From assembly GCF_030159055.1 (NCBI RefSeq), contig NZ_BQXQ01000008.1, positions 62,001 through 126,000 on the forward strand: a stretch of DNA of 64,000 nucleotides, in the 5' to 3' direction. This DNA is from Acidovorax sp. SUPP3334. GTDB taxonomy: Bacteria > Pseudomonadota > Gammaproteobacteria > Burkholderiales > Burkholderiaceae_C. A program made the position numbers and the translations under genes. This document shows, piece after piece, positions 1 to 8,241 of this stretch (positions within the stretch are counted from its first letter, which is position 1; each line of letters begins with the position of its first letter). Under the pieces are notes generated by a model. That model was not told where the DNA came from. It saw nothing but the letters and a program-made list of their open reading frames with translations, and did no database searches.

Positions 1-1
1 C

Positions 2-511
2 TACGGCACGCCCGGCGTGGGCACCGTGGGGCACCTGGGCACGGAACTGCTCAAGGCCCGCGCCGGCATTGCGCCGGTGCATGTGCCCTACCCCGGTTAC
101 CCGCAGGTGGCCACGGGCATGCTGGGCGGCCAGTTGCAGATGGCCCTGCTGCCACCGGCGCTGGCGCTGTCGCAGGAGCGCACCGGCAAGCTGCGCCTCA
201 TCGGCGTCACCTCCGCCGGACGCAGCACGCTGGTGCCGGGCGTTCCCAGCCTGGCCGAAGCCGGCGTGACCGATCTGAACCTGGAAATCTGGAACGCCTT
301 CGCCGCTCCGGCCACGATGCCTGCTGAGGTACAGGCCCGGCTGTCCGCGTTGATCGCCGAGATCGCCCGCAGTCCCGAAATCCGCGCCAAGCTCTTTCAG
401 CAGGGCTGGCAGGTGGCCGGCACCTCGGCGCAGGGGCTGGCCAACCGCATCCAGGCCGACACCGCGCTCATGGCCCGCGTGATCCGGACGCAGGGGATTC
501 GCGCGGACTGA
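2..511 (+). CDS. Bug/TctC-family solute-binding protein, C-terminal part (partial)
   Basis: This is the carboxy-terminal 169 residues of a periplasmic binding protein of the Bug (TctC) type. The family binds organic acids or related solutes for tripartite tricarboxylate transporters or orphan sensing. The frame is already open at base 2 and reads YGTPGVGTVGHLGTELLK, the family block before the second lobe, so the true start lies outside the window. Typical later blocks are visible: VHVPYPGYPQVATGMLGGQ, KLRLIGVTS and VPSLAEAGV. The ligand cannot be deduced. No transporter membrane genes follow, which is normal for the many orphan Bug proteins of Comamonadaceae. A second Bug gene occurs at 37993-39019. 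Confidence 0.85.
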   Translation, partial: YGTPGVGTVGHLGTELLKARAGIAPVHVPYPGYPQVATGMLGGQLQMALLPPALALSQERTGKLRLIGVTSAGRSTLVPGVPSLAEAGVTDLNLEIWNAFAAPATMPAEVQARLSALIAEIARSPEIRAKLFQQGWQVAGTSAQGLANRIQADTALMARVIRTQGIRAD

Positions 512-621
512 TCGATCCCACCGGGCTGCGTACCCGGCGCGGCCACCGATGTTGATGCAGATCATGCCTGGCCAGGCGCGGGGCCGGCAGACTGGCGCCT
601 TTCACACCACCAAGGCGTGCC

Positions 622-1002
622 ATGCAGCCCTTTCGCATCGTCGTCATCGGCGCCGGCCATACCGGCACCCCCTTGCTCCAGCAGTTGCTGGCGGCGCCGT
701 TCGTCACGCTGCTCGGCGTGGCGGACCTGGACCTTTCGCTGCCCGGCATTGCGCTGGCGCGCAGCCGAGGCATTCCGGTGACGACCCGCTTCACGGACCT
801 GCTGACCGAGCACGGCAGCACCGTGGACATCGTCATCGACGTGACTGGCGAGCCCGCCGTGCGCGAAGCACTGCGCCGGCACATGGTGGACGCGGGCAAT
901 CAGCAGACGGTCATCCTGCACGAGAAGATCGCCCTGCTGCTGATGTCGCTGTCGGCAGGCGAGCGCATCGAGGGCCGGCACGGTGAGGTGGCCTACGCCT
1001 GA
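622..1002 (+). CDS. Small NAD(P)-binding Rossmann-fold protein
   Basis: A 126-residue protein that begins with a classic dinucleotide-binding fold: a hydrophobic strand followed by GAGHTG at residues 11-16, then an acidic strand end (GVADLDL). The middle part (VDIVIDVTGEP) resembles the NAD-binding half of homoserine or aspartate dehydrogenase-like proteins. It is far shorter than these enzymes and has no catalytic domain, so it may be a stand-alone sensor or binding domain, or a remnant. It follows the Bug gene by 110 bp on the same strand. The substrate is unknown. Confidence 0.6.
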   Translation: MQPFRIVVIGAGHTGTPLLQQLLAAPFVTLLGVADLDLSLPGIALARSRGIPVTTRFTDLLTEHGSTVDIVIDVTGEPAVREALRRHMVDAGNQQTVILHEKIALLLMSLSAGERIEGRHGEVAYA

Positions 1003-1047
1003 AGTGCGGCGGTTGCCATGCCATGGCATCCATCCACGGCTGTCACT

Positions 1048-1103
1048 TTGCTATATTTTTCATAGCAATATGCCTTAGTGGATATTGCGGTGGAGCCTTT
1101 TTT
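1048..1103 (+). repeat. Dispersed hairpin repeat, copy A
   Basis: An AT-rich element beginning with the perfect inverted repeat TTGCTAT (1048-1054) / ATAGCAA (1062-1068), followed by TATGCCTTAGTGGATATTG and GGTGGAG. The same order of blocks is found at 37923-37977 (minus strand) and, more diverged, at 16765-16824 and 56675-56729. Here it forms the leader of the FNR-like gene, and its GGTGGAG block (1089-1095) sits at ribosome-binding distance from the ATG at 1105. Confidence 0.75.
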
Positions 1104-1104
1104 C

Positions 1105-1968
1105 ATGCATACCCTTCGATCGGCTCCAGACATCGCTCTCAGCACCGGCAGCGCCATTCCCCTTTGCCAGTCCTGCGCTTGCCGATCGCATTGCCTGCTC
1201 GGCCGCGCGCCTTGGGAGGTGCAGCGGGCCTGCGGCCTGGTGGAGCGGCGTTTCCGCAAGGGCGAGCGGCTGACGCTCGAAGGCCGGGCGGTGCCAGTGC
1301 TGCAGATCGTCAAGATCGGAACGGTGCTACTGCACCGCCGGGGCACCGATGGTCAGGACTTGCCTGTGGGCATGGCGGGTTGCGGTCAGGCGCTGGGTAC
1401 GACGCCCCTTTTCGCGGCGCCCATGGCGCTGTCCGCCACCGCCGTGGCCGACGGTCGGCTGTGCGAGATGCCTGCGGCCGCGCTGACTGCAGGGCACGGC
1501 GGCCCGGCCCTGACGGGCTTGCTGCACGCGCTGTCACAAGAACACGCCAGGGCCCAGGCGCAACTGGCCGACTGGTCCCGGCTGCTGCGGGTGCGCCGCG
1601 CCACGGCACGCCTGGCCGGCGCCCTGCTGCTGCTGGCCGACTTGCAGCGCAGTTCTCTGGTTCGGCTGCCGACGCAGGCGCTGCTGGCATCGCTGCTGGC
1701 CACGACGCACGAGACGGTGGCGCGGGGGCTTGCGCACATCGAACGTGCAGGTGGATTGGCCCGGCAGGACCGCTGGCACTGCGCCATCGCGCGGCCGCGC
1801 CTTGCTGGGTTGGCACGAGGGGCCGAAACACCTGTTTCAGCGGCACAGGCAATGGCCATGCACCCGGCGCCGGCCGCACGCACGACCGGCCTGGCTGCCG
1901 CACTGGCTCAGCCCTCGTTCAGCAACGCCTGCACGTCGGCGGCCAGCGCCTGCGCACCGCTGCCGTAG
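1105..1968 (+). CDS. FNR-like transcriptional regulator (Crp/Fnr family) with cysteine cluster
   Basis: A 287-residue Crp/Fnr regulator. Cysteines at residues 21, 24 and 30 (CQSC then C, spacing C-x2-C-x5-C) and Cys120 in the context LCEMP match the four [4Fe-4S] ligands of E. coli FNR (Cys20, 23, 29, 122) almost residue for residue, so oxygen or redox sensing is likely. A cyclic-nucleotide-binding-like beta domain is followed by a helix-turn-helix near residues 185-215 whose recognition helix contains ETVAR, close to the FNR E-x2-SR pattern. The ATG at 1105 is preferred over GTG 1078 because GGTGGAG lies 9 bases upstream. About 40 extra residues at the C-terminus overlap the 3' end of the SCO1 gene on the other strand. 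Its position beside the aa3 oxidase genes suggests respiratory control; this is inference. Confidence 0.8.
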   Translation: MHTLRSAPDIALSTGSAIPLCQSCACRSHCLLGRAPWEVQRACGLVERRFRKGERLTLEGRAVPVLQIVKIGTVLLHRRGTDGQDLPVGMAGCGQALGTTPLFAAPMALSATAVADGRLCEMPAAALTAGHGGPALTGLLHALSQEHARAQAQLADWSRLLRVRRATARLAGALLLLADLQRSSLVRLPTQALLASLLATTHETVARGLAHIERAGGLARQDRWHCAIARPRLAGLARGAETPVSAAQAMAMHPAPAARTTGLAAALAQPSFSNACTSAASACAPLP

Positions 1969-2516
1969 CGGTTGTACACGCGCAGCCGGCCAGCGGGGTC
2001 GTACACGTAGCTGCCGGCCGAGTGGTCCATGGTGTAGCTCGTGGGGGTCTTGCCGTCGACCTTCTTGTAATAGATCTTGAAGTCCTTGGCGACGGCAGCC
2101 AGCTGCTCGGGGCTGCCGCGCAATGCCAGAAAGGTCGGGTCGAAGTTGGCCATGTAGGCCTTCAACACTTCGGGGGTGTCCCGCTCGGGGTCCACGGTGA
2201 CGAAGATGCCCTGGAGCCGGTCGCCGTCCTTGCCCAGCGAACGCTTGACCTCCGCCAGCTCCACCATCGAGGTGGGGCACACGTCGGGGCATTGCGTGTA
2301 GCCGAAGAACACGACCACGACCTTGCCCGCGAAATCCTTGAGGTGGCGCTGCTGGCCGTTGTGGTCCGGCAAGGGCAGGTCTTTGGCGTAGTCGGCACCC
2401 GTGATGTCCACGCCCCGGAACTCCGGGCCCTTCTTGGAGCATGCAGCCAGCAGGCCTCCAGCACTTATCAGCAAAGCGCTTCCAGCTATATTTTTAAGAG
2501 CATTGCGTTTGTTCAT
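1908..2516 (-). CDS. SCO1/SenC copper chaperone for cytochrome c oxidase
   Basis: A 202-residue SCO1/SenC family protein that delivers copper to the CuA centre of cytochrome oxidase subunit II. The start at 2516 gives a lipoprotein signal peptide ending in LLAAC (Cys26), so it is probably anchored to the periplasmic face of the inner membrane. The thioredoxin-like fold shows the copper-binding CxxxC motif in QCPDVCPT and the distal histidine in TMDHSAGSY. It is the last gene of the ctaA-ctaB side of the oxidase operon, 5 bp after ctaB. The 3' end overlaps the FNR-like gene tail to tail by 61 bp. The signal-peptide coding region contains an 18-of-19 match to the dispersed hairpin repeat (2484-2502). 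Confidence 0.92.
   Translation of the reverse strand: MNKRNALKNIAGSALLISAGGLLAACSKKGPEFRGVDITGADYAKDLPLPDHNGQQRHLKDFAGKVVVVFFGYTQCPDVCPTSMVELAEVKRSLGKDGDRLQGIFVTVDPERDTPEVLKAYMANFDPTFLALRGSPEQLAAVAKDFKIYYKKVDGKTPTSYTMDHSAGSYVYDPAGRLRVYNRYGSGAQALAADVQALLNEG
2484..2502 (+). repeat. Dispersed hairpin repeat arm, copy E, inside the SCO1 signal peptide
   Basis: AGCTATATTTTTAAGAGCA matches AGCTATATTTTTAATAGCA of copy C (16805-16823) at 18 of 19 positions. On the minus strand it encodes part of the SCO1 signal sequence (around ALKNIAG). Its AT content differs sharply from the surrounding gene. It may be chance, given the length, but the match to the repeat arm is close. Confidence 0.45.
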
Positions 2517-2521
2517 GGCGA

Positions 2522-3433
2522 TCACAGCACATAGTGGTCCACCAGCAGCGCGGCGAAAAGCAGGCTCAGGTGGATGAGGGAAAAGCGGAAGGTCCGGCGG
2601 GCGAGCGCGTCCGAATAGTTGCGCCACAACCGGAATCCGTAGGCGCAAAAGCCAGCGCTCAGCACCACCGCAGCCGCCAGGTAGATCCACGAACTCATGC
2701 CGTACACGAAGGGCATGAGGCACCCTGCGAACAGGATCAGCGTGTACAGAAAGACTTGCAGCCGCGTGAATTCATTGCCGTGCGTGACGGGCAGCATGGG
2801 CAGGCCCGACTTGCGGTAGTCCTCCACGCGGTAGAGCGCCAGGGCCCAGAAGTGCGGTGGCGTCCACAGGAAGATGATGAGGAAAAGAATGAGCGCTTCC
2901 GGCGCCACATCGCCCGTCATCGACGACCAGCCGAGCACCGGCGGCATGGCGCCCGAAGCCCCGCCGATCACGATGTTCTGCGGCGTGAGCGGCTTGAGGA
3001 TCACCGTGTACACCACCGCATAGCCGACGAAGGTGGCGAAGGTCAGCCACATGGTGAGCGGGTTCACCCACAGGTAGAGCACCACCGAGCCGGCCGCGCA
3101 CAGCAGCGCCGAGAACAGCAGGGTCTGCGTGTTGGACAACTCGCCCTTGGCGGTGGGGCGCCAGGCGGTGCGCTTCATCTTGGCGTCGATGCCCTGCTCC
3201 ACGATGCAGTTGAACGCAGCGGCCGCCCCCGCGACGAGCCAGATGCCGGCGCAGGCGACCGCCATGTGCGCCCACTGCACGCCGCTGGGCATGCCGGGCA
3301 CGGCCAGCACCATGCCGATGAATGCGCAGAACACGATGAGCTGGACCACGCGCGGCTTGGTCAGGGCATAGAACTGCGCCATGCGGGACGGCGTCGAATA
3401 GTGGGGGGCAGCGGGGGCGGGGGCAGCGCTCAT
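2522..3433 (-). CDS. ctaB: Protoheme IX farnesyltransferase (heme O synthase)
   Basis: A 303-residue UbiA-superfamily membrane enzyme that farnesylates protoheme to heme O, the first step to heme A for the aa3 oxidase. The family signatures are present: [11 protein letters not shown] near the N-terminus, the prenyl-diphosphate-binding block with [12 protein letters not shown], and [12 protein letters not shown]. About nine hydrophobic segments are evident. The start at 3433 overlaps the ctaA stop by 4 bp (ATGA), indicating translational coupling. A longer open frame upstream is only the antisense or off-frame of ctaA. Confidence 0.95.
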   Translation of the reverse strand: MSAAPAPAAPHYSTPSRMAQFYALTKPRVVQLIVFCAFIGMVLAVPGMPSGVQWAHMAVACAGIWLVAGAAAAFNCIVEQGIDAKMKRTAWRPTAKGELSNTQTLLFSALLCAAGSVVLYLWVNPLTMWLTFATFVGYAVVYTVILKPLTPQNIVIGGASGAMPPVLGWSSMTGDVAPEALILFLIIFLWTPPHFWALALYRVEDYRKSGLPMLPVTHGNEFTRLQVFLYTLILFAGCLMPFVYGMSSWIYLAAAVVLSAGFCAYGFRLWRNYSDALARRTFRFSLIHLSLLFAALLVDHYVL

Positions 3434-4629
3434 GCGGAGATTCTCGTTGCGCCTCGGGGCGCGGTTGTCTTGGCACCGGCTGCGGCAGGGTGCACGGCAC
3501 CCAGGGAACGGCTCGCGGCAAGCGCCCAGGTCAGCACCAGCACCAGCGCCGCCGCGCCGCCGGTGTGCAGCACGGCAGCGACCAGCGGCCAGTCCAGCAC
3601 CACGTTGGAGAGCCCGGTGGCGAACTGCATCAATGCCAATCCGGCCAGCCACCGCGCCTGGGCAGGCAACTGCCCGGCGCGGTGCAGGCGCCAGGCCAGC
3701 AGCCCGAGCGCCAGCAGCACCGCATACGCGGCCAGCCGGTGGGCATAGTGAATGGCCGTCAGGCCGGCGAAAGTGATGTGGGTGCCATCTTGCAGCAGGC
3801 CCAGCGGCCGCCAGACCTGAAAGCCCTGGCCGAACGCCATGTCAGGCCACCAACTGCCCTGGCAGGTGGGGAAAGTGGTGCACGCGAGCACCGCATAGTT
3901 CGTGCTCACCCATCCGCCCAGCACGATCTGCACGGCCAGCAGCACGGTCGTCGCCACCAGCAGGCCGCGCAGGCCACGGCTCAACGGCACGGGCTGCAGG
4001 CCGCGTGCGGCGCGGGTCTCGCGCACGGCCTGTACGCAAAGCAGTGCCAGCAGCACCAGCCCGCCGATCAAGTGCAGCGTGACGATGGCGGGAAACAGCT
4101 TCATGGTCACCGTGAGCGCACCGAACGCGCCCTGCAGGCAGACCCACACCAGGGTGACGGTGGGCCACCAGGGGCTCATGGCAGGCGCAGGGCCCTGGTG
4201 CCGGGCAGCGCGAAACCGCTGCCACCAGGCACCGACCGTCAGCGCAATGATGAGCATGCCCACGCCGCTGGCCAGGTAGCGATGGATCATCTCCACCCAG
4301 GCCTTGCCGTGCGTGACCGGGCCGGTCGGCATGGCCTGTTGGGCGGCGGAGATTTCGGCGTGCGCGCCCAGCGGGCTCGCGTTGCCGTAGCAGCCCGGCC
4401 AATCGGGGCAGCCCAGGCCCGAATCGGTGAGCCGCGTGAAGGCGCCGAACAGCACCAGGTCGAAGGTGAGGAACAACGTCAGCACCGTGAGCGCCTGGAG
4501 GCGCCGCACGCGCGAGCTGCCGCGGTTGCGCAGCCACACCCACGCCAGGGGCCCGAGCGCGATCACCGCCCCCAGCAGCACCATGCGGGCGAGCGGAGCC
4601 AGGTCGTACAGCGGCTGGGCGTCCGGCAT
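3430..4629 (-). CDS. ctaA: Heme A synthase (COX15/CtaA)
   Basis: A 399-residue membrane protein that oxidises the C8 methyl of heme O to give heme A. The four conserved heme-ligand histidines are recognisable in [29 protein letters not shown] and VLHTGG. The block [19 protein letters not shown] near the first transmembrane helix is the family signature. About eight membrane segments are present. The start at 4629 shares one base with the stop of the preceding thioredoxin-like gene (TGATG). The product works directly before SCO1, ctaC and ctaD assembly. Confidence 0.95.
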   Translation of the reverse strand: MPDAQPLYDLAPLARMVLLGAVIALGPLAWVWLRNRGSSRVRRLQALTVLTLFLTFDLVLFGAFTRLTDSGLGCPDWPGCYGNASPLGAHAEISAAQQAMPTGPVTHGKAWVEMIHRYLASGVGMLIIALTVGAWWQRFRAARHQGPAPAMSPWWPTVTLVWVCLQGAFGALTVTMKLFPAIVTLHLIGGLVLLALLCVQAVRETRAARGLQPVPLSRGLRGLLVATTVLLAVQIVLGGWVSTNYAVLACTTFPTCQGSWWPDMAFGQGFQVWRPLGLLQDGTHITFAGLTAIHYAHRLAAYAVLLALGLLAWRLHRAGQLPAQARWLAGLALMQFATGLSNVVLDWPLVAAVLHTGGAAALVLVLTWALAASRSLGAVHPAAAGAKTTAPRGATRISA

Positions 4630-5381
4630 CACGGCGTTCCCGACGAGCGGCCGGGCTGGTCCCACGAGGCCGAGGCGCGCATCAGCCGCTCCAGGTCGCG
4701 CTTGGCCTTGGCCGCACCGGCCGCGTCCAGGCTGGCGGGGAAACGCATCATCCAGTGGCCCATGGGATCGACCACGTAAAGGTGGTCGCTGATCGCATGG
4801 CCCGCCGCTGGCGCGAGCCACCCGGCGAGCGCCTGCGCGTCCACGCGCAGCACCTGGGCTTTCTGCAGGCCCGGCTGGATTTCGGGGGGCGGTGCGGTGG
4901 CGTCGGTGACGAGCCAGACCCAGTCGAGGCGATCCTTGTCCTTGCCCAGGCTCTCGCGCAATTGGCGCTGCAGGTACAGGTGGTTCTGGCAGGGTGCGGC
5001 ACAGGCGCCGGGAGCAACGCTCACCAGCAGCCACTGGCCCTGCAACTGGTCGAGCCGGCCGGTGGTGCCATCGAGGCCCGTCGCCGCCAGGCCGGCTGGC
5101 ATGGCGCGCTGCGGATCGATGAGCTCGCCGAAATTGCGGCGCCCTTCGGGCCGCAGCACGTAGTAAGTGAAGTACGAGGCGATCACGGGGGCCGCGCACA
5201 CCAAAAACACGGCCAGCATCTTCCAGCGCCCCTGGCGGGACTGCTGCACGGCCGCCATCGCGCCGCCCGCCGCAGGCAGGCTGTGCACCGTGAGGCCCAG
5301 CGGATGGGCGCCATCGGGCGCGTCAGGCGGCTGGCTGGCGGCGTGGGCGAAGGAAGCGTCGGATGAGTTGGAACCAGACAT
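4629..5381 (-). CDS. Membrane-anchored thioredoxin-fold protein of the cytochrome oxidase cluster
   Basis: A 250-residue protein with one transmembrane helix (about residues 55-75, MLAVFLVCAAPVIASYFTYYV) and a periplasmic domain related to the SCO/thioredoxin fold. It keeps the overall pattern of strand, VAPGACAAPCQNHLY, and later DHLYVVDPMGHWMMRF. The cysteine pair is CAAPC, reminiscent of the SCO CxxxC copper site. It lies between SURF1 and ctaA, where many betaproteobacteria carry this gene, so an oxidase assembly role is likely but unproven. The first 59 bp overlap the 3' end of SURF1. Confidence 0.75.
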   Translation of the reverse strand: MSGSNSSDASFAHAASQPPDAPDGAHPLGLTVHSLPAAGGAMAAVQQSRQGRWKMLAVFLVCAAPVIASYFTYYVLRPEGRRNFGELIDPQRAMPAGLAATGLDGTTGRLDQLQGQWLLVSVAPGACAAPCQNHLYLQRQLRESLGKDKDRLDWVWLVTDATAPPPEIQPGLQKAQVLRVDAQALAGWLAPAAGHAISDHLYVVDPMGHWMMRFPASLDAAGAAKAKRDLERLMRASASWDQPGRSSGTP

Positions 5382-6093
5382 AGAGAATTGCCACCAGGCC
5401 GCAAAGCCCGAACCATTGGAAGGCGTAGCCGTAGTGTTTTTCGACCCCGGCGTCGATCACGGGCCAATCGCGCAGCAGCCCGTCGCCCGCGGCACCGGTC
5501 TGCAGCACCGTGAGCGGCGCCAGTGCCAGACGGGTCTCGCCGCGATAGGCCGCGAGGTCCAGATTTTGCCGGATGCGGGAAGACCCCTCGGCGCTGCCGG
5601 TGGGGCCGATTTCGTAGAGCCGCGAAGGCGGTGCCGCGATGCGTCCCGGCACTTCGACTTCGCCGGCTGGCGTGGCGATTTCGGGCAGCTGTGTCCGGTC
5701 CTGGAAATTGCGCGGCACCCAGCCGCGCTGCACCAGCACGGCGGTGCTGCTGCCCTGCAACTGCAGGGGCGTGAGCACGAAAAAGCCGGGCCGGCCTTGC
5801 ATCTGCCGGTTGTCCAGGAACACGGTGTGCTCGGGCAGCCATCGGCCGCGCAGTACCACGCGGCGGTGCACCAGCGGATCGTCCGCCCCGGTGCCTGGGG
5901 GCAGCGCCGCCAGGGTGGCGCCCTCCAGCGGCGGCCGTGCGGCGCGCTCGTCGATCGCGGCTTGCAAGGCTTCCTTCTGGGCGGCGCGGGAAAGCTGCCA
6001 GCGCCCGAGCGACGCCGTCGCCGCCATCGCCAGGATCGCCGCCAGGCTGACCAGCCAGAATCGCCAGCCCAGTGGGCTTCTTGCCAATGTCAC
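5323..6093 (-). CDS. SURF1 family cytochrome oxidase assembly protein
   Basis: A 256-residue SURF1/Shy1 protein, which helps insert heme A into subunit I. It has the two-membrane-segment architecture: an N-terminal helix with RFWLVSLAAILAMAATASLGRWQ, a central periplasmic domain with RRVVLRGRWLPEHTVFLDNR and VLVQRGWVP, and a C-terminal helix GYAFQWFGLCGLVAILYVWFQL. No ATG exists at the family start. GTG at 6093 gives PVTLARSPLGW as the N-terminus and has GGAG 11 bases upstream. The divergent DUF2909 gene starts only 15 bp away, so each gene's leader lies in or next to the other's coding region. Confidence 0.9.
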   Translation of the reverse strand: MTLARSPLGWRFWLVSLAAILAMAATASLGRWQLSRAAQKEALQAAIDERAARPPLEGATLAALPPGTGADDPLVHRRVVLRGRWLPEHTVFLDNRQMQGRPGFFVLTPLQLQGSSTAVLVQRGWVPRNFQDRTQLPEIATPAGEVEVPGRIAAPPSRLYEIGPTGSAEGSSRIRQNLDLAAYRGETRLALAPLTVLQTGAAGDGLLRDWPVIDAGVEKHYGYAFQWFGLCGLVAILYVWFQLIRRFLRPRRQPAA

Positions 6094-6108
6094 GGGATAA
6101 TGCGCTCC

Positions 6109-6330
6109 ATGAAATACGTGGTGGTGCTGGCCTTCCTGGCCATTCTGGCGAGCCTCGGATCTGCGCTGTTCTTCATGATGCGCAACGGCCGCAACGACAA
6201 GGCCCGCAGCGGCCACATGGCCCGCGCGCTCGCCGTTCGCGTGGGGCTGTCGATTCTGCTCTTCCTCTGCCTGCTGGCGGCGTGGAAGCTGGGATACATC
6301 CAACCCACAGGGCTGCCGGTCACCCGCTGA
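6109..6330 (+). CDS. Twin-transmembrane DUF2909 protein
   Basis: A 73-residue protein with two hydrophobic segments (VVVLAFLAILASLGSALFFMM and VGLSILLFLCLLAAWKLGY) joined by a basic loop (RNGRNDKARSGHMARAL). This is the DUF2909 twin-transmembrane family, regularly embedded on the opposite strand of betaproteobacterial oxidase clusters. The start MKYVVV at 6109 matches the family N-terminus; ATG 6100 is a possible alternative. Its function is unknown; location suggests a link to oxidase biogenesis. It is followed by a strong terminator. Confidence 0.85.
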   Translation: MKYVVVLAFLAILASLGSALFFMMRNGRNDKARSGHMARALAVRVGLSILLFLCLLAAWKLGYIQPTGLPVTR

Positions 6331-6395
6331 ACGGTCAGCGGCGCCAGGCCATTCAAGCTTCGGGCTGGCGCCGCCCGCAGCCCGGCGCCACTATG

Positions 6396-6421
6396 AAAAA
6401 AGCGCCCCGCGGCGCTTTTTT
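6396..6421. terminator. Bidirectional intrinsic terminator
   Basis: A perfect 11-bp stem AAAAAAGCGCC / GGCGCTTTTTT with a CCGC loop lies between the convergent DUF2909 gene (+) and ctaE (-). The A-tract and T-tract at either side allow termination in both directions. On the minus strand it would end the ctaC-ctaE transcript, implying that SURF1-ctaA-ctaB-SCO1 needs its own promoter or read-through. Confidence 0.9.
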
Positions 6422-6442
6422 CGTCAGCGGTTTCGAAGCCGC

Positions 6443-7324
6443 TCAGAGCCAATACACCAGCACGTACAGGCCCAGCCACACCACGTCCACGAAGTGCCAG
6501 TACCAGGCGGCGCCTTCGAAGCCGAAATGCTTTTCCGGGGTGAAGTGGCCCTTTTGCAGCCGCAGCGTGATGAACAGCAGCATCAGCATGCCGATGAACA
6601 CGTGGAAACCGTGAAATCCCGTCAGCATGAAGAAGGTGGAGCCGAAGACGCCGGAGCTGAGCTTGAGGTTCAGTTCCGTGTACAGGTGGTAGTACTCGTA
6701 GCCCTGAACGCACAGGAACACGATGCCCAGCAGCACGGTGGCCCACATGAAGGCGATGGTCTTGCCGCGGTGGTTTTCACGCAGCGCGTGGTGCGCAATG
6801 GTCAATGTGACACCGGAGGTGAGCAGCAGCGCCGTGTTGATCGTCGGCAGCCAGAACGGGCCGACCGTCTGGAAGGGCTCCACGATGCCGGCGGGCGATG
6901 CGGTCATGCCGGCCGCCATGCTCGGCCACACGGCCTTGAAATCGGGCCACAGCAGTGCGTTGTCGAGGCTTCCGAGCGCAGGCACCGAGTGCGAACGCGC
7001 CCACCACAGGGCGGTGAAGAAGGCACCGAAGAACATCACTTCCGAGAAGATGAACCAGCTCATGCTCCAGCGGTACGAGAGGTCGATCTTGTGGCCGTAC
7101 AGGCCGCCTTCGCTCTCGCGAACGGCGTCGCGGAACCACTGGTACAGCACGAAAAGCCACCACACCATGCCCAGGGCCAGCGAATACTTGCCCCAATCGT
7201 GCCCGTTGACCCACTGGCCTGCGCCGAGGATCACGAAGAACAGTCCAGCCGCCGCCATCACCGGATGGCGCGATTCGGCGGGCACGTAGTAATACGGGGT
7301 GGTGCCGGGGGTAGATGCACTCAT
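6443..7324 (-). CDS. ctaE: Cytochrome c oxidase subunit III
   Basis: A 293-residue subunit III of the aa3-type oxidase, with seven hydrophobic helices. Family blocks include the WGKYSLALGMVWWLFVLYQWF helix pair, FSEVMFFGAFFTALWW with the conserved Glu, GSTFFMLTGFHGFHVFIGM and the C-terminal WYWHFVDVVWLGLYVLVYWL. It lies 60 bp downstream of the DUF2970 gene on the same strand and is the last gene before the terminator at 6396-6421. Start 7324 gives the usual length. Confidence 0.95.
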   Translation of the reverse strand: MSASTPGTTPYYYVPAESRHPVMAAAGLFFVILGAGQWVNGHDWGKYSLALGMVWWLFVLYQWFRDAVRESEGGLYGHKIDLSYRWSMSWFIFSEVMFFGAFFTALWWARSHSVPALGSLDNALLWPDFKAVWPSMAAGMTASPAGIVEPFQTVGPFWLPTINTALLLTSGVTLTIAHHALRENHRGKTIAFMWATVLLGIVFLCVQGYEYYHLYTELNLKLSSGVFGSTFFMLTGFHGFHVFIGMLMLLFITLRLQKGHFTPEKHFGFEGAAWYWHFVDVVWLGLYVLVYWL

Positions 7325-7384
7325 GTCAGCTCCTGAATCTCAAATCGTTGTTATCCGTGTATCCGTCTCGTCTGCGGCCGTCCG

Positions 7385-7603
7385 TCAGACGACCCAGTTG
7401 ACCAGCGCGATCAGCCCGACCACCAGCAGCAGCGCCGCGGCCAGGCCGACCACGATGATGTGGATGGGGTTCAGCCGCTCGATGTCCTGCTGGTATTCCG
7501 AGCCCTTGCGCAAACCGATGAACGACCACGCCACCGCGCGCACCGTGCGCAGCAGCGAGCCTTTGCGGCGCGCGGGCGATGCACCGGGATCGCGCGCGCT
7601 CAT
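7385..7603 (-). CDS. Single-pass DUF2970 family membrane protein
   Basis: A 72-residue protein with a basic, soluble N-terminus (ARRKGSLLRTVRAVAWSFIG), the DUF2970 motif GLRKGSEYQQD, and one C-terminal membrane helix (IIVVGLAAALLLVVGLIALV). DUF2970 proteins are common between ctaG and ctaE in Burkholderiales. The function is unknown; an accessory role in oxidase assembly is the natural guess. Start 7603 overlaps the ctaG stop by 4 bp (ATGA). The longer frame upstream is off-frame ctaG. Confidence 0.85.
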   Translation of the reverse strand: MSARDPGASPARRKGSLLRTVRAVAWSFIGLRKGSEYQQDIERLNPIHIIVVGLAAALLLVVGLIALVNWVV

Positions 7604-8226
7604 GATCCGGCCCCTTGCAGCGCGCTTGCGGGCAACGCGGCGGTCGGTCCCGTGGGCGCAGGCGGCGTTTTGCCGCCCACTTCGAAGAAGGTATAGGACA
7701 GGGTGATCGTGGTCACGTCCTTGGACAGCCGGGGGTCGATCACGAACGCCACGGGCCACTGCTTTTTCTCTCCGGGCTCCAGCGTGTACTGGTTGAAGCA
7801 GAAGCACTCCAGCTTGTTGAAGTGCGCTGCCGCCTGCCGCGGCGCGTAGCTGGGAATCGCCTGCGCGGCCATGCGGCGGTTCTGAATGTTCTGGAACTCG
7901 TACATCACCGTGGCCAGCTCGCCCGGATGCACTTGAATGGAGCGCTGCGCGGGCTTGAAGTCCCACGGGCCGCGCGCATTCGCATCGAACTCCACCGTGA
8001 TCGTGCGGCTCCTGTCCACCTGCGTGTTCGCGGGCACCTTCACGTCGCGGCCGGCCACGCCGTTGCCGGGCACCTGCCGCTCGGCCAGCGAGAGGATGTT
8101 GATGCCCGTCATCTCGCAGATGTGCTTGTAGATGGGAATGAGCACATAGCCGAAGGCGAACATGCCGATCGAAATCACGGCCAGCTTGCCCACCATCTTG
8201 GCGTTTTCAGTGCGCAGCATGCCCAT
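7600..8226 (-). CDS. ctaG: Cytochrome c oxidase assembly protein CtaG/Cox11
   Basis: A 208-residue Cox11-type copper chaperone that supplies CuB of subunit I. It has one N-terminal membrane anchor (VGKLAVISIGMFAFGYVLIPIY) followed by a periplasmic immunoglobulin-like domain with the diagnostic copper-binding CFCF in KLECFCFNQYTLEPGE and the downstream PVAFVIDP. An AAGGA-type ribosome site precedes the ATG at 8226. The proline-rich C-terminal tail overlaps the DUF2970 start. Confidence 0.95.
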   Translation of the reverse strand: MGMLRTENAKMVGKLAVISIGMFAFGYVLIPIYKHICEMTGINILSLAERQVPGNGVAGRDVKVPANTQVDRSRTITVEFDANARGPWDFKPAQRSIQVHPGELATVMYEFQNIQNRRMAAQAIPSYAPRQAAAHFNKLECFCFNQYTLEPGEKKQWPVAFVIDPRLSKDVTTITLSYTFFEVGGKTPPAPTGPTAALPASALQGAGS

Positions 8227-8241
8227 GGCGTTCTCGGTCCT

